Shown: piece after piece, positions 42,787 through 51,310 of the stretch
How positions within the stretch are numbered: the stretch's first letter is position 1
Layout: the number at the start of each line of letters is the position of its first letter
The notes under the pieces: model-generated
Seen by the model: the letters and a program-made list of their open reading frames with translations, nothing else
Told to the model about the DNA's origin: nothing
The model's database searches: none
NCBI GenBank assembly: GCA_046329585.1
Contig: JAXLUI010000001.1
Coordinates: forward strand, 2,356,001 to 2,420,000
Direction of reading: 5' to 3'
DNA from: DLKC01 sp002478885
GTDB taxonomy: Bacteria > Bacteroidota > Bacteroidia > Chitinophagales > Chitinophagaceae
DNA length: 64,000 nt
Made by a program: the position numbers and the translations under genes

Positions 42787-43257
42787 TTACTTTCCTGGAA
42801 TTACGAGTTGCTGATCTTCCTTTACCGTTTCCAAAACGATAGTGGTTTTTGTAGATAAGATATTGGGTATTTTTTGCAGCGAGTTTCGCATTAATGACAT
42901 TAAAGAGGCAGAATCCGCAGTTCTTACCTTCACTAAAAAACAGTCTTCACCGGCTATATGGTGCACTTCCTGTACTTCCGGAATAGCAGCCAGCGATGCT
43001 GCAGTCTCGCTGCTGCAGGTAAATCCCTCTTTTGATTTGATAAAGATGAATGCCAGCAGTCTTTGACCCACCGATGAAGAATCTATTGCCGTATTGTACT
43101 GTTTAATAACTTTTTTCTGTTCCAGTTTTTTCACCCTTTCCAGTACAGCTGACGGCGCCATGTTAACCTCACGCGCAATATCGGCATTGGAAATGCGTGC
43201 ATTGGCCTGCAGTAATTTCAAAATGCGCAGATCAACCGGGTCAAGCGTAGTTTCCAT
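42787..43257 (-). CDS. Lrp/AsnC-family transcriptional regulator
   Basis: 156 residues. N-terminal winged helix with LDPVDLRILKLLQANARISNADIAREVNMAPSAVLERVKKLE at residues 5-46, then a ligand-binding RAM domain (GQRLLAFIFIKSK, VQEVHHIAGEDCFLVKVRTAD). Acts as dimer/octamer, effector usually an amino acid. It lies 49 bases upstream of the EamA transporter in the same direction, so it probably regulates that exporter. Start ATG at 43257. Confidence 0.93.
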   Translation of the reverse strand: METTLDPVDLRILKLLQANARISNADIAREVNMAPSAVLERVKKLEQKKVIKQYNTAIDSSSVGQRLLAFIFIKSKEGFTCSSETAASLAAIPEVQEVHHIAGEDCFLVKVRTADSASLMSLMRNSLQKIPNILSTKTTIVLETVKEDQQLVIPGK

Positions 43258-43463
43258 TATGAATATTTACCGTAAATATAATTATTTTATAGAATAAAAT
43301 TCTGAATAATATGTTTAAACAGAACGAATAAACATTAAGATGAATTATTACAGAATAGATCATTTCACTTGAACCAATCAATATGGGTCAGTAAGAGGCT
43401 TGGCAAGAAAACACCACACCGCGGATTATAACACCTATATGTTCATTTATAGTTATAACTGTT

Positions 43464-43511
43464 GACGGGTGCGACGCAAGTAAAGCCCAGCAGAATTTCC
43501 AAAGCCGCACA
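43464..43511. repeat. Single right arm of the GYGTCRC repeat (upstream of Lrp)
   Basis: GGGTGCGACGCAAG at 43467-43480, followed by AAAGCCCAGCAG and AAAGCCGCAC; less conserved at its outer end. 43258-43463, the promoter side of the Lrp gene, holds no other feature. Confidence 0.65.
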
Positions 43512-43541
43512 AAAAAAGAGAACCATCAATGGCTCTCTTTT
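43511..43541 (-). terminator. Rho-independent terminator, minus strand
   Basis: Stem around AGAGAACCAT / ATGGCTCTCT with one G-U pair, followed on the minus strand by seven T. It can end the small minus-strand frame at 43558-43695. Confidence 0.6.
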
Positions 43542-43557
43542 ACGGGTAGGACTAAAA

Positions 43558-43695
43558 CTAAGCATCCAAAATTTTTTCCGGCAAGGGTTTTAACAGGCGG
43601 TAAATGTAGTCCGGTAAAAGGGTAATTATTATGATTGCCCTTAGGGTGCTGCCCCAGATTATTTCGTACCTTATAAGCCGGTGCATATTCCACAT
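43558..43695 (-). CDS. Possible small protein of 45 residues
   Basis: ATG at 43693-43695 reading MWNMHRLIRYEIIWGS, then a hydrophobic middle (LRAIIIITLLPDYIYRLL), and LPEKILDA before the stop. Basic N-terminus plus a hydrophobic stretch suggests a small membrane protein. Support: it fills the gap between the Lrp gene and the amidohydrolase gene and a minus-strand terminator lies directly downstream. No family recognised; could be chance. Confidence 0.4.
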   Translation of the reverse strand: MWNMHRLIRYEIIWGSTLRAIIIITLLPDYIYRLLKPLPEKILDA

Positions 43696-43737
43696 GGATA
43701 AAAATTAATCGTATCTTTTTCGGCACAAACTCCTCGC

Positions 43738-45015
43738 ATGAAATATTCTGTTTTGCTCGCTTTTTTTCTTTCCGGTCATTTTCTTTTTGCACAAACAGTT
43801 GCCATTAAATGCGGCAAACTGATCGATGGCAACAGCGATAAACCGCTGCTTAATAAAGCTATTATTATTGACAATAGGAAAATCAGCGGCATAGTTGAGC
43901 AGGAAAATATTCCTGCGGGTACAGCTATCATAGATCTTAGTGATAAAACAGTTTTGCCCGGGCTTATAGACTGTCACACGCATGTGTTGTTGCAAGGCGA
44001 TGTAACTTCTGAAGACTATGACGCACAGATCTTAAAAGAAAGTATAGCTTACCGCACACTACTTGGAAGTGTTGCCTGCCGTATTGCTTTAATGAATGGC
44101 TTTACCAGCATACGCGATCTTGGAACAGAAGGTGCTATGTATGCCGATGTGGATTTAAAAAATGCTATCAGTAATGGTGTTATTCCAGGGCCAAGAATGT
44201 TTGTGGCAACCCTTGCTATCAACACAACCGGGCACTATCCTGTAAGCAATAAAGACTATAGCTGGGAACTGCATATGCCGAAAGGGTTGCAGGAAATAAC
44301 AGGGGGCGATGAAGCAAGAAAAGCAGTACGGGAACAAATCAGCTATGGTGCCGACTGGATAAAAATATATGCCGACCGCGGTTATTACATGTTATCTGAC
44401 AGCAGCTTTAAAAGCCTCCCTAATTTCAGTAAAGAAGAAGTTGATGCCGTAGCCAATGAAACAGCAGTATCGGGGAAATTTTTTGCTGCCCATGCCATGA
44501 CGCCCGATGGCGTTCTTTATTCCTTGAATGCAGGCGCACGAAGTATCGAACACGGCCCGGGCATGAACGATGAATGTCTTGACTTGCTGGTTAAGAAAAA
44601 CGCATATTGGTGCCCAACAGCTACCACTATAGATGCAGTTGCTGATGGCCGCGCAGCGATCGGTGTGCCTTCGTATAAGCAGATGTACGCAAAGCTTCCG
44701 CAAACATTCAAAAAGGCTTTGCAAAAGGGCGTAAAAATCGCCTTTGGCACTGATGCCGGTGGCTTTGACTGGCAAAAGATTCCACAGGGTAGAGAATTTT
44801 CGTTTTATGTTAAATGGGGAATGACTCCTATGCAGGCCATAAAATCTGCTACAACAGTGGCAGCAGAATTACTCGGCAAAAAAGGGCAAATTGGAGAACT
44901 GAGTAAAGGTGCTTTTGCAGATATTATTGCCGTGGACGGAGACCCACTACAAGATATTGGTAATTTGGAAAAAGTGGTCTTTGTTATGAAAGAAGGAAAA
45001 GTATATAAGCACTAA
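43738..45015 (+). CDS. Exported amidohydrolase-family protein (imidazolonepropionase/prolidase-like)
   Basis: 425 residues with a signal peptide (MKYSVLLAFFLSGHFLFAQ). Metal-dependent hydrolase: GLIDCHTHVLLQGD with the first His pair near residues 80-82, a carboxylated-Lys candidate in SYGADWIKIYADRGYY, HAMTPDGVLYSLNAGARSIEHGPGM with two further His, and FGTDAGGFDW with the last Asp. C-terminal IGELSKGAFADIIAVDGDPLQDI is the usual amidohydrolase cap. In this family exported members act as Xaa-Pro dipeptidases or cyclic amide hydrolases; substrate is not predictable. Alone in its transcript. Confidence 0.9.
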   Translation: MKYSVLLAFFLSGHFLFAQTVAIKCGKLIDGNSDKPLLNKAIIIDNRKISGIVEQENIPAGTAIIDLSDKTVLPGLIDCHTHVLLQGDVTSEDYDAQILKESIAYRTLLGSVACRIALMNGFTSIRDLGTEGAMYADVDLKNAISNGVIPGPRMFVATLAINTTGHYPVSNKDYSWELHMPKGLQEITGGDEARKAVREQISYGADWIKIYADRGYYMLSDSSFKSLPNFSKEEVDAVANETAVSGKFFAAHAMTPDGVLYSLNAGARSIEHGPGMNDECLDLLVKKNAYWCPTATTIDAVADGRAAIGVPSYKQMYAKLPQTFKKALQKGVKIAFGTDAGGFDWQKIPQGREFSFYVKWGMTPMQAIKSATTVAAELLGKKGQIGELSKGAFADIIAVDGDPLQDIGNLEKVVFVMKEGKVYKH

Positions 45016-45065
45016 TGTATTTTTACTGTTCCATTTTCGTGGAACCAATTACTGCAGAAATTTTT

Positions 45066-45116
45066 TACCGGGCTTAAAACCATTTATCATCTTCGTTGCG
45101 TCGCACACTTATACAC
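45066..45116. repeat. Single left arm of the GYGTCRC repeat (amidohydrolase/flavin protein)
   Basis: TTTTTTACCGGGC outer end at 45061-45073, arm GTTGCGTCGCACACTTAT at 45095-45112. Its facing right arm is at 45783; the two flank one gene. Confidence 0.8.
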
Positions 45117-45131
45117 CAGTATTTTTGTCTG

Positions 45132-45686
45132 CTAACGCACCGAAGCAATTTTAGATGGCAAACCATCAATACTGTATAAATTATTCACTTCAACATATTG
45201 TTCCAACCCTTCCGCTCCTTTACTTTCGGCCCATTCGAAATGAATATCGCGATCGCCGGAAAATTCATATTTCGGAACGCCAAACCCACATGATGACTGC
45301 ACTTTGCTAATATCTGCCACGATAATCTGCCTAGTGCTTGGGTATATTTTAAAATGCCGTGCAAGTTCGCTCCACTCTTTATCACTACTAAGAACTGTAT
45401 GTCCTTTTCCATAAAGGCGTAGTATCATCGGTTTTTCATCAAACGAACAGAACATAAAAGTGATTCTCCCATTTTCAAGCGTGTGTGCAGATGTTTCGTT
45501 GCCACTGCTGATGAGATCCATATAGGCAACCCTGTTTGAAGAAAGCACTTTAAAACAATCGAGCCCTTTCGGGGAAAGATTAATGTGCCCATCGGGAGTT
45601 AAGGGGGCTGTGCTTACAAAAAAGATGTGCTGCTTTTCTATGAATGCAGCATGCTGTTCGGTTATGTGTTCAAAAAATTTACCCAT
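45132..45686 (-). CDS. Pyridoxamine 5'-phosphate oxidase-like flavin-binding protein
   Basis: 184 residues from ATG 45684-45686 (MGKFFEHITEQHAAFIEKQHIFFVSTA); the frame is open to 45755 but that stretch has no family support. Split-barrel PNPOx-like fold: PDGHINLSPKGLDCFKVL, VAYMDLISSGNETSAH, GRITFMFCSFDEKPMILRLYGKG, VAD ISKVQSSCGFGVP. Members of this clade bind FMN and are usually annotated without substrate. Flanked on both sides by single arms of the repeat family (45095 left, 45783 right). Confidence 0.86.
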   Translation of the reverse strand: MGKFFEHITEQHAAFIEKQHIFFVSTAPLTPDGHINLSPKGLDCFKVLSSNRVAYMDLISSGNETSAHTLENGRITFMFCSFDEKPMILRLYGKGHTVLSSDKEWSELARHFKIYPSTRQIIVADISKVQSSCGFGVPKYEFSGDRDIHFEWAESKGAEGLEQYVEVNNLYSIDGLPSKIASVR

Positions 45687-45780
45687 GTCATGTGATTGCG
45701 CAATGGTGAATAATTGCACCGGCAAAACTAAATATGATCTGCGAACTGTACACAAAAAACTGCCGCCATTTTTACTGAAC

Positions 45781-45836
45781 CCACAAGAGTGCGACGCAAC
45801 GGCTGCTTAACAAACGATATACAGCGTGGTGCCGAA
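45781..45836. repeat. Single right arm of the GYGTCRC repeat (flavin protein/exuT)
   Basis: ACAAGAGTGCGACGCAACG at 45783-45801; outer end GTGGTGCCGAAAAAA at 45826-45840. Faces the left arm at 45095 over one gene. Confidence 0.8.
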
Positions 45837-45840
45837 AAAA

Positions 45841-47112
45841 TTATCGGGCGTTATTTCTTGTAAGGAAATGCATTGCCAGCCACGCAACAAGATAGGCGCA
45901 GCCGCTGATTACAAATAAAATGTTGTAACCGGCAGTAATGTTACCAAGTGCTTTGTAATGGTCGAGCAAAACACCTACAATAAGCGGAAATAAAATGCCG
46001 CCTGTAGCACCTGCCATTCCACCAATACCTATAACAGAACTCACCGCCTGTTTTGGGAAAAAATCGGAAGCTGTTGTATAAATATTGGCGCTCCATGCCT
46101 GGTGCGATGCTGCCGCAAGGCTTATGAGTGCAACCGCTACCCACATATTGGTTGTGAACTGCGCCATCACAACCGGGATAACGCAAAAAGCAAAAATGAG
46201 CATGGCAGTTTTTCTTGCCTTGTACGGTGTGTAACCGCGTTTGATAAACCAAGATGAGAGGTAGCCGCCACCAATGCTACCAATAGTGGTAGCCGAATAA
46301 ATAACCGCCAGAGGCCAGCCGGGTTTTGTAAGGTCGAGCTTAAACGTGCTGGAGAAGTAAGAGGGCAGCCAGAAAAGAAAGAACCACCATATGGGGTCGG
46401 TTAGTAACTTGCCAAATATGAATGCCCATGTTTGTTTTATGGCAAATAGTTTTGCCCACGAAACTTTTTCAACCTGGGCAACAGGTTCTGCATCGCTGTT
46501 AATATAAAGCAACTCTTCTTTGGCAATGCGCTTATGCTTTGCAGGTATCTCATACATGGTAATCCAGCAGACCAGCCAAATAAACCCCAATGCGCCTGTA
46601 ACGATAAAGGCAGATTGCCAGCCATAAGTATTCAATAAAAACGGAACAAGAAAAGGTAGAACTACCGGGCCAATATTTGCACCTGCGTTAAATATGCCTG
46701 TTGCAACAGCGCGCTCATTTTTGGGAAACCATTCGGTAACAGTTTTTATGGCTGCGGGAAAATTGCCTGACTCGCCTGCTCCAAGCAAAGCCCGCACAAC
46801 ACCAAAACCGAAAGTAGTTCTTACAATTGCGTGCAACAGCGCAGCAATGCTCCAGATAATGATGGAAATTGTGTAACCCAATTTTGTCCCGATGGCATCA
46901 ATCACTCTTCCGAACAGCAGCAGGCCCAATGCATAAGCAGTTGAAAAAGCCATTACGATATGACCGTAATCAGTCTCGCTCCAGTTGAACTCTTTTTCAA
47001 GCACTGGTTTAAGATAGCCAATAACCTGTCGGTCGAGGTAATTAATGGTTGTGGCAAAGAACAGTAATGCTACAACAGTGTAACGGTAATTTGCGGTTGT
47101 AGGTTTTGACAT
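45841..47112 (-). CDS. exuT: Hexuronate MFS transporter
   Basis: 423 residues from ATG 47110-47112 (MSKPTTANYRYTVVALLFFATTINYLDRQVIGYL). A longer frame up to 47217 would add 35 residues encoded by the single repeat arm in the upstream gap and is rejected. Twelve-helix MFS of the ACS group: TINYLDRQ, GAGESGNFPAAIKTVTEWFP, NAGANIGPVVLPFL. The ExuT-type assignment fits the upstream uxaC and uxuA genes, all in one direction. Imports glucuronate or galacturonate with protons. Confidence 0.88.
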   Translation of the reverse strand: MSKPTTANYRYTVVALLFFATTINYLDRQVIGYLKPVLEKEFNWSETDYGHIVMAFSTAYALGLLLFGRVIDAIGTKLGYTISIIIWSIAALLHAIVRTTFGFGVVRALLGAGESGNFPAAIKTVTEWFPKNERAVATGIFNAGANIGPVVLPFLVPFLLNTYGWQSAFIVTGALGFIWLVCWITMYEIPAKHKRIAKEELLYINSDAEPVAQVEKVSWAKLFAIKQTWAFIFGKLLTDPIWWFFLFWLPSYFSSTFKLDLTKPGWPLAVIYSATTIGSIGGGYLSSWFIKRGYTPYKARKTAMLIFAFCVIPVVMAQFTTNMWVAVALISLAAASHQAWSANIYTTASDFFPKQAVSSVIGIGGMAGATGGILFPLIVGVLLDHYKALGNITAGYNILFVISGCAYLVAWLAMHFLTRNNAR

Positions 47113-47134
47113 GCAATAGTTTGTTGGTTTTCTG

Positions 47135-47192
47135 TTTTTGTGCCCGGCTTTGGTTAATATGGCATCGCCTGTTGCGTCGCACACTTGTGCGT
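47135..47192. repeat. Single left arm of the GYGTCRC repeat (exuT/uxaC)
   Basis: TTTTTGTGCCCGGC (47135-47148), TGGCATCGCCT, GTTGCGTCGCACACTTGTGC at 47171-47190. It overlaps a stretch just before the uxaC stop at 47201 and lies in the hexuronate operon. Confidence 0.8.
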
Positions 47193-47200
47193 TTCGGCAC

Positions 47201-48607
47201 TTAAAGCGACTTAGCAAAATATTGCTTCGCGTTATTATAGCAAATATCCTGTATCAGCTTACCCGTCCATTCAATATCATGCGGCAACATTCCGTCTTCG
47301 ATGTCACTGCCAAAAAGATTACACAATATTCGCCTGAAATACTCATGCCTCGGATAAGAAAGAAAACTTCTCGAATCGGTTAACATACCCACAAATCTGC
47401 CTAACAAACCCATATTTGATAACGTTTGCAGTTGTTGCTCCATGCCATATTTTTGATCGAGAAACCACCAGGCACTCCCCCATTGTATTCTACCAGGGTA
47501 AGAGCCATCATTAAAGTTGCCCGCCATCGTTGCCATCATTGCATTGTCTGCAGGGTTAAGGTTATAAAGGATCGTTTTTGCAAGCTTATTTTCCGCATCA
47601 AGACTTCCAAGAAACTTTGCCAGGGCCTTTGCATCGACGCTGTTGCCAATAGAATCCCAACCTGTATCTGCGCCCAGTTCCAGGAGCTTTCTTTTGTTAT
47701 TGTTGCGGATCGCACCAATATGAAATTGTTGCACCCAGCCTTTGGCATCATTCATTTTTGCAAATTCCCGTAGCATACCAGAAGCAAACATTAATTGCTC
47801 TCCGTTATTAAGTTCTTTACCTGCTCTTATCTTAGAAAAAATCAATTGCAATTCCTTATAAGTGCATTCTTCTGCTATCATATTTTCCAGCCCATGATCA
47901 GCAACCAGGCAGCCCATCTCCGCGAAATAATCATGACGATTCTGCAACGCCTCGAAATAGTGATCAAAAGTGGAAATTGAAATATTGCATGCCTCCTGTA
48001 ACTTATTCACCCATTCGTTAAATACGTCTGGATTATTTACTTGCGTCGCTTTATCTGGGCGAAATGTGGGCAGCACTTTTATCTCAAAACCATTGCCAGC
48101 AATTTTCTTGTGATGCAACAGCGTGTCGGTAGGATCATCGGTGGTACACAAAAAATCCACTTTCATTTTCTTAAGCAGGTTGTGTACGGAAAAATCCCGT
48201 GTTCGCAGTTTTGTCGAGCAATCCTCGTAAATACTTTTCGCAGTGGCAGGCGAAAGAATATCGTGCACATTAAAATAACGCTGCAACTCAAGATGCGTCC
48301 AGTGATATAATGGATTGCGCAATGTATACGGCACCGTCGAAGCCCACGCTTCAAACTTTTCATAATCGTTACGGCCCCCTGTGCAATAGCTTTCATCAAT
48401 GCCGTTGGTGCGCATCGCTCGCCATTTGTAGTGGTCGCCATACAACCAGGCCTGCGTAATATTTTCAAAACAAATATCGTCAGCAATTTGCTGCGGCGGC
48501 AAATGATTATGATAATCTATCACCGGCATCTGTTTTGCAAAATCATGGTACAACTGCTGAGCAGTCTTTGTTTGCAGTAAAAAATTTTCGTCTAGGAATT
48601 TTCTCAT
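47201..48607 (-). CDS. uxaC: Glucuronate isomerase
   Basis: Converts D-glucuronate to D-fructuronate (and galacturonate to tagaturonate). 468 residues, amidohydrolase-superfamily fold without the usual deaminase function. Seen: PVIDYHNHLPP (first His pair), GDHYKWRAMR, DDPTD, RPDK, KMNDAKGWVQQFHIGAIRNNN, DTGWDSIGN, RFVGMLTDSRSFLSYPRHEYFRRILC; these are the UxaC signatures. Middle gene of uxuA-uxaC-exuT, with single repeat arms on both sides. Cytoplasmic. Confidence 0.96.
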   Translation of the reverse strand: MRKFLDENFLLQTKTAQQLYHDFAKQMPVIDYHNHLPPQQIADDICFENITQAWLYGDHYKWRAMRTNGIDESYCTGGRNDYEKFEAWASTVPYTLRNPLYHWTHLELQRYFNVHDILSPATAKSIYEDCSTKLRTRDFSVHNLLKKMKVDFLCTTDDPTDTLLHHKKIAGNGFEIKVLPTFRPDKATQVNNPDVFNEWVNKLQEACNISISTFDHYFEALQNRHDYFAEMGCLVADHGLENMIAEECTYKELQLIFSKIRAGKELNNGEQLMFASGMLREFAKMNDAKGWVQQFHIGAIRNNNKRKLLELGADTGWDSIGNSVDAKALAKFLGSLDAENKLAKTILYNLNPADNAMMATMAGNFNDGSYPGRIQWGSAWWFLDQKYGMEQQLQTLSNMGLLGRFVGMLTDSRSFLSYPRHEYFRRILCNLFGSDIEDGMLPHDIEWTGKLIQDICYNNAKQYFAKSL

Positions 48608-48612
48608 TTATT

Positions 48613-48666
48613 TACCCGGCTTTGGAATAAACATTAAGCATTTGTTGCGTCGCACACTTCAACTAC
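48613..48666. repeat. Single left arm of the GYGTCRC repeat (uxaC/uxuA)
   Basis: ACCCGGCTTTGG outer end at 48614-48625, arm GTTGCGTCGCACACTTCAAC at 48644-48663. No right arm follows before the next left arm at 51223. Confidence 0.8.
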
Positions 48667-48682
48667 ACGTTATTTACTCGGC

Positions 48683-49861
48683 TTACAGGCCCGATTTATA
48701 AATACCCATTTCCAATCCTCTCAGTTCAGCAAGCCCACGTAATCTTCCAATCGCAGAATAACCAGGATTTGTTTTTTTGTGCAGGTCATCCAGCATTTGG
48801 TGGCCATGATCCGGGCGCATCGGTAAAGAAACTCTTCTTTGCTGCATAACTCTTAACAAATTCTTTACCACATTGTACATGTCAACATCTCCCTCAAGGT
48901 GGTTATCTTCATAAAAGTCACCCCACAGATTTCGCCTTGTACTTCGCAGGTGCACAAAGTGTATGCGATCGCTGAATTGCTCCACCATTTTCGGCAGGTT
49001 ATTATCAGGCCTAACTCCAAAAGAGCCTGTACAAAAACAAAGGCCATTATTAAGTGATGGAACTTCCTCAAATAACTGCTCCAATTGCCTTGCATTGCAG
49101 GTAACTTTTGGCAACCCAAGCAAACTATATGGAGGATCGTCCGGGTGAATCGCCATCTTTATGCCTGCTTCTTCTGCCACAGGAATAACCTCTTTTAAGA
49201 AATCGATCAAATGCTGCTGCAAAATTTTCGTATCGATATTTTTGTATTTGTCAATTGCAGTTCGCAGATCATCCAGCGAATAGCTTTCTTCGCTACCCGG
49301 CAGGCCAGCTATAATATTATTCTGTAATTGAATTCTTTCCTCTGCACGCATGCCCGCATATCTCGTTTTTCCCCGGTTCAGTTCTTCCCACGTATAATCA
49401 TGTTCTGCGTTTTCTCTTTGCAGCATATACATATCAAAAGCGACAAAAGCAGCCCGTTCAAAACCCAGTGCCTTGCTTCCATCCTCTAATTCATAGGCAA
49501 GATCAGTTCGTGTCCAATCAAGCACTGGCATAAAATTGTAAGTCACCACTTCAATGCCGCAGGCAGCAAGATTTACCAACGAAAGTTTATAATTCTCTAT
49601 AAATCTTCTATGATCGCCCGCCCTTGTCTTAATGTCGTCGTGAACGGGAACGCTCTCCACTACTTTCCATTCTAGCCCGGCCGCTTCAATTGCTTGCTTA
49701 TGTTTAAGTATTTCCTCCACGGGCCACGTCTCCCCATTACGAATATGGTGCAATGCAGTAACCACACCACTACATCCGGCCTGCCTTATATCCCACAAAC
49801 TCACCGGATCGTTCGGGCCAAACCAACGCATGGTTTGATTAAAAAGAAAAACTTCATTCAT
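48683..49861 (-). CDS. uxuA: Mannonate dehydratase
   Basis: Dehydrates D-mannonate to 2-keto-3-deoxygluconate. 392 residues from ATG 49859-49861 (MNEVFLFNQTMRWFGPNDPVSLWDIRQAG); a longer frame to 49951 adds a part with no family support. TIM-barrel of the UxuA family: RWFGPNDPV, MAIHPDDPPYSLLGLPKV, NGLCFCTGSFGVR, IHFVHLRSTRR, MRPDHGHQ. First gene of the operon. The fructuronate reductase (uxuB) that links UxaC to UxuA is not in the window. Confidence 0.95.
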   Translation of the reverse strand: MNEVFLFNQTMRWFGPNDPVSLWDIRQAGCSGVVTALHHIRNGETWPVEEILKHKQAIEAAGLEWKVVESVPVHDDIKTRAGDHRRFIENYKLSLVNLAACGIEVVTYNFMPVLDWTRTDLAYELEDGSKALGFERAAFVAFDMYMLQRENAEHDYTWEELNRGKTRYAGMRAEERIQLQNNIIAGLPGSEESYSLDDLRTAIDKYKNIDTKILQQHLIDFLKEVIPVAEEAGIKMAIHPDDPPYSLLGLPKVTCNARQLEQLFEEVPSLNNGLCFCTGSFGVRPDNNLPKMVEQFSDRIHFVHLRSTRRNLWGDFYEDNHLEGDVDMYNVVKNLLRVMQQRRVSLPMRPDHGHQMLDDLHKKTNPGYSAIGRLRGLAELRGLEMGIYKSGL

Positions 49862-49983
49862 GCTTGTTTGTAATTTTAGAGAGGCATAAAGATAATCAGT
49901 CTCAATTATTAAGAACGATGTCTTCTTAACCGCTTCGGCGTTATATTGCAATAGTTTTTACGGGTAAAATATAAAATGTCCGC

Positions 49984-51171
49984 ATGAAAACTTTCGATGT
50001 TATTATTGTCGGCAAAGGTTTGATGGGCGCCGCTGCCGCCAGGCACCTCGCAACCCAAGGTGCAAATATTGTGGTGATCGGGCCCGATGAACCAACAGAT
50101 CTAAACAAGGCAACCGTTTTCTCAAGCCACTACGACCAAGGCCGTCTGCAAAGAATTGTTGGCCGCAACGAAGTATGGACAAGATTGAACATCGAATCAA
50201 CGCAGGCATACCCTTTTTTGGAAAGCCAAACGGGCATTCAGTTTCATTATGCAGTTGGTTGCTTATATGCCTCGGTGTATAAAAATGACGATTACCTGCA
50301 ACGCCTGCCTATTCACGCAAAAAAATTTGGTTTTCCATTCCGGCTGTATGATGGCTTCGATGTGTTGAAAAATGATTTTCCCGAATTTATCTTTCCAAAC
50401 GAAGTAAAAGCAAACTTTGAAGCAGCACCATCCGGGCATATAAACCCAAGACAACTCATAAAAGCGCAGCTGGCCCTTTGCCGGCAGCGCGGTGCAAAGG
50501 TAATCGCCGACACGGTTTTAAAAGTGCAGGAACAAAATGGCTGCATCATTGCGCATACAGAAAACGGTAGTATGTACCGCGCAAAAAAAGTATTGCTTGC
50601 TCCTGGCGCATTTGCCAACAGTCTTGATCTTTTACAGCGCAAACTCGCCATTCGGTTAAAAAGCGAAACCATCGTCCTGGCCAAGGTGAGCGAACAGGAA
50701 GCTCAGCGTTTGTCTTCGTTACCCTCTTTGCTTTACGAGATTGAAACAAAAGACTTCGAGGAAATTTACCTCATCAGGCCCATTCAATATCCCGATGGAA
50801 ACTGGTATTTAAAAATGGGGTGCAATCTTAGCACCGATATCTTCTTCGATTCGCTGGCGCCCGTTCAACAATGGTTCAGGCACGGCAACAGCGATGCTAA
50901 TTTACCGGTCCTAAAAGCCGCGTTGCATAGTGTGCTGCCGGGCTTACAGGTACAGGATTATATTGCCAAACGTTGTATTATCACGTACACCGGGCACAAG
51001 CACCAATATATTGGGCCTGTAGAAGAGAACGTCTATATCGCTACCGGCGGCAACGGCTATTCGGCGATGTGCTCCGATGCGGTTGGCAAATTATCTGCGC
51101 ATGTTGTATTGAACTACGCCTTCCCCGAGCCTTATATGGAACAGGATTTTAAACCGCTGTGGCAGGCCTGA
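49984..51171 (+). CDS. FAD-dependent oxidoreductase, sarcosine-oxidase-like
   Basis: 395 residues. N-terminal FAD Rossmann motif GKGLMGAAAARHLA (GxGxxG) at residues 11-24, then SHYDQGRLQRI (a family FAD segment), GHINPRQLIKAQLALCRQRGAKV, and ATGGNGYSAMCSDAVGKL near the C-terminus, where the DAO family has the second FAD contact. Resembles monomeric sarcosine oxidase/N-methyl-tryptophan oxidase and glycine oxidase. Substrate not predictable. Divergent from uxuA by 122 bases. Confidence 0.85.
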   Translation: MKTFDVIIVGKGLMGAAAARHLATQGANIVVIGPDEPTDLNKATVFSSHYDQGRLQRIVGRNEVWTRLNIESTQAYPFLESQTGIQFHYAVGCLYASVYKNDDYLQRLPIHAKKFGFPFRLYDGFDVLKNDFPEFIFPNEVKANFEAAPSGHINPRQLIKAQLALCRQRGAKVIADTVLKVQEQNGCIIAHTENGSMYRAKKVLLAPGAFANSLDLLQRKLAIRLKSETIVLAKVSEQEAQRLSSLPSLLYEIETKDFEEIYLIRPIQYPDGNWYLKMGCNLSTDIFFDSLAPVQQWFRHGNSDANLPVLKAALHSVLPGLQVQDYIAKRCIITYTGHKHQYIGPVEENVYIATGGNGYSAMCSDAVGKLSAHVVLNYAFPEPYMEQDFKPLWQA

Positions 51172-51189
51172 TTTCCTGAAATTTTCTTT

Positions 51190-51245
51190 TTGGAGCCCGA
51201 CGGTAAAACAAGTGGCAGCATCGTTGCGTCGCACACTTGTACTGA
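51190..51245. repeat. Single left arm of the GYGTCRC repeat (oxidoreductase/methyltransferase)
   Basis: TTTTTGGAGCCCGAC (51188-51202), GGCAGCATC, GTTGCGTCGCACACTTGTAC at 51223-51242, exact consensus. Faces the right arm at 52121 across one gene. Confidence 0.82.
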
Positions 51246-51310
51246 AATCATCCATAGCAGCAATCTGCTGCGGCAACTGTCGTTTCATAAATTCTTCTTT
51301 TCTTTATCGA

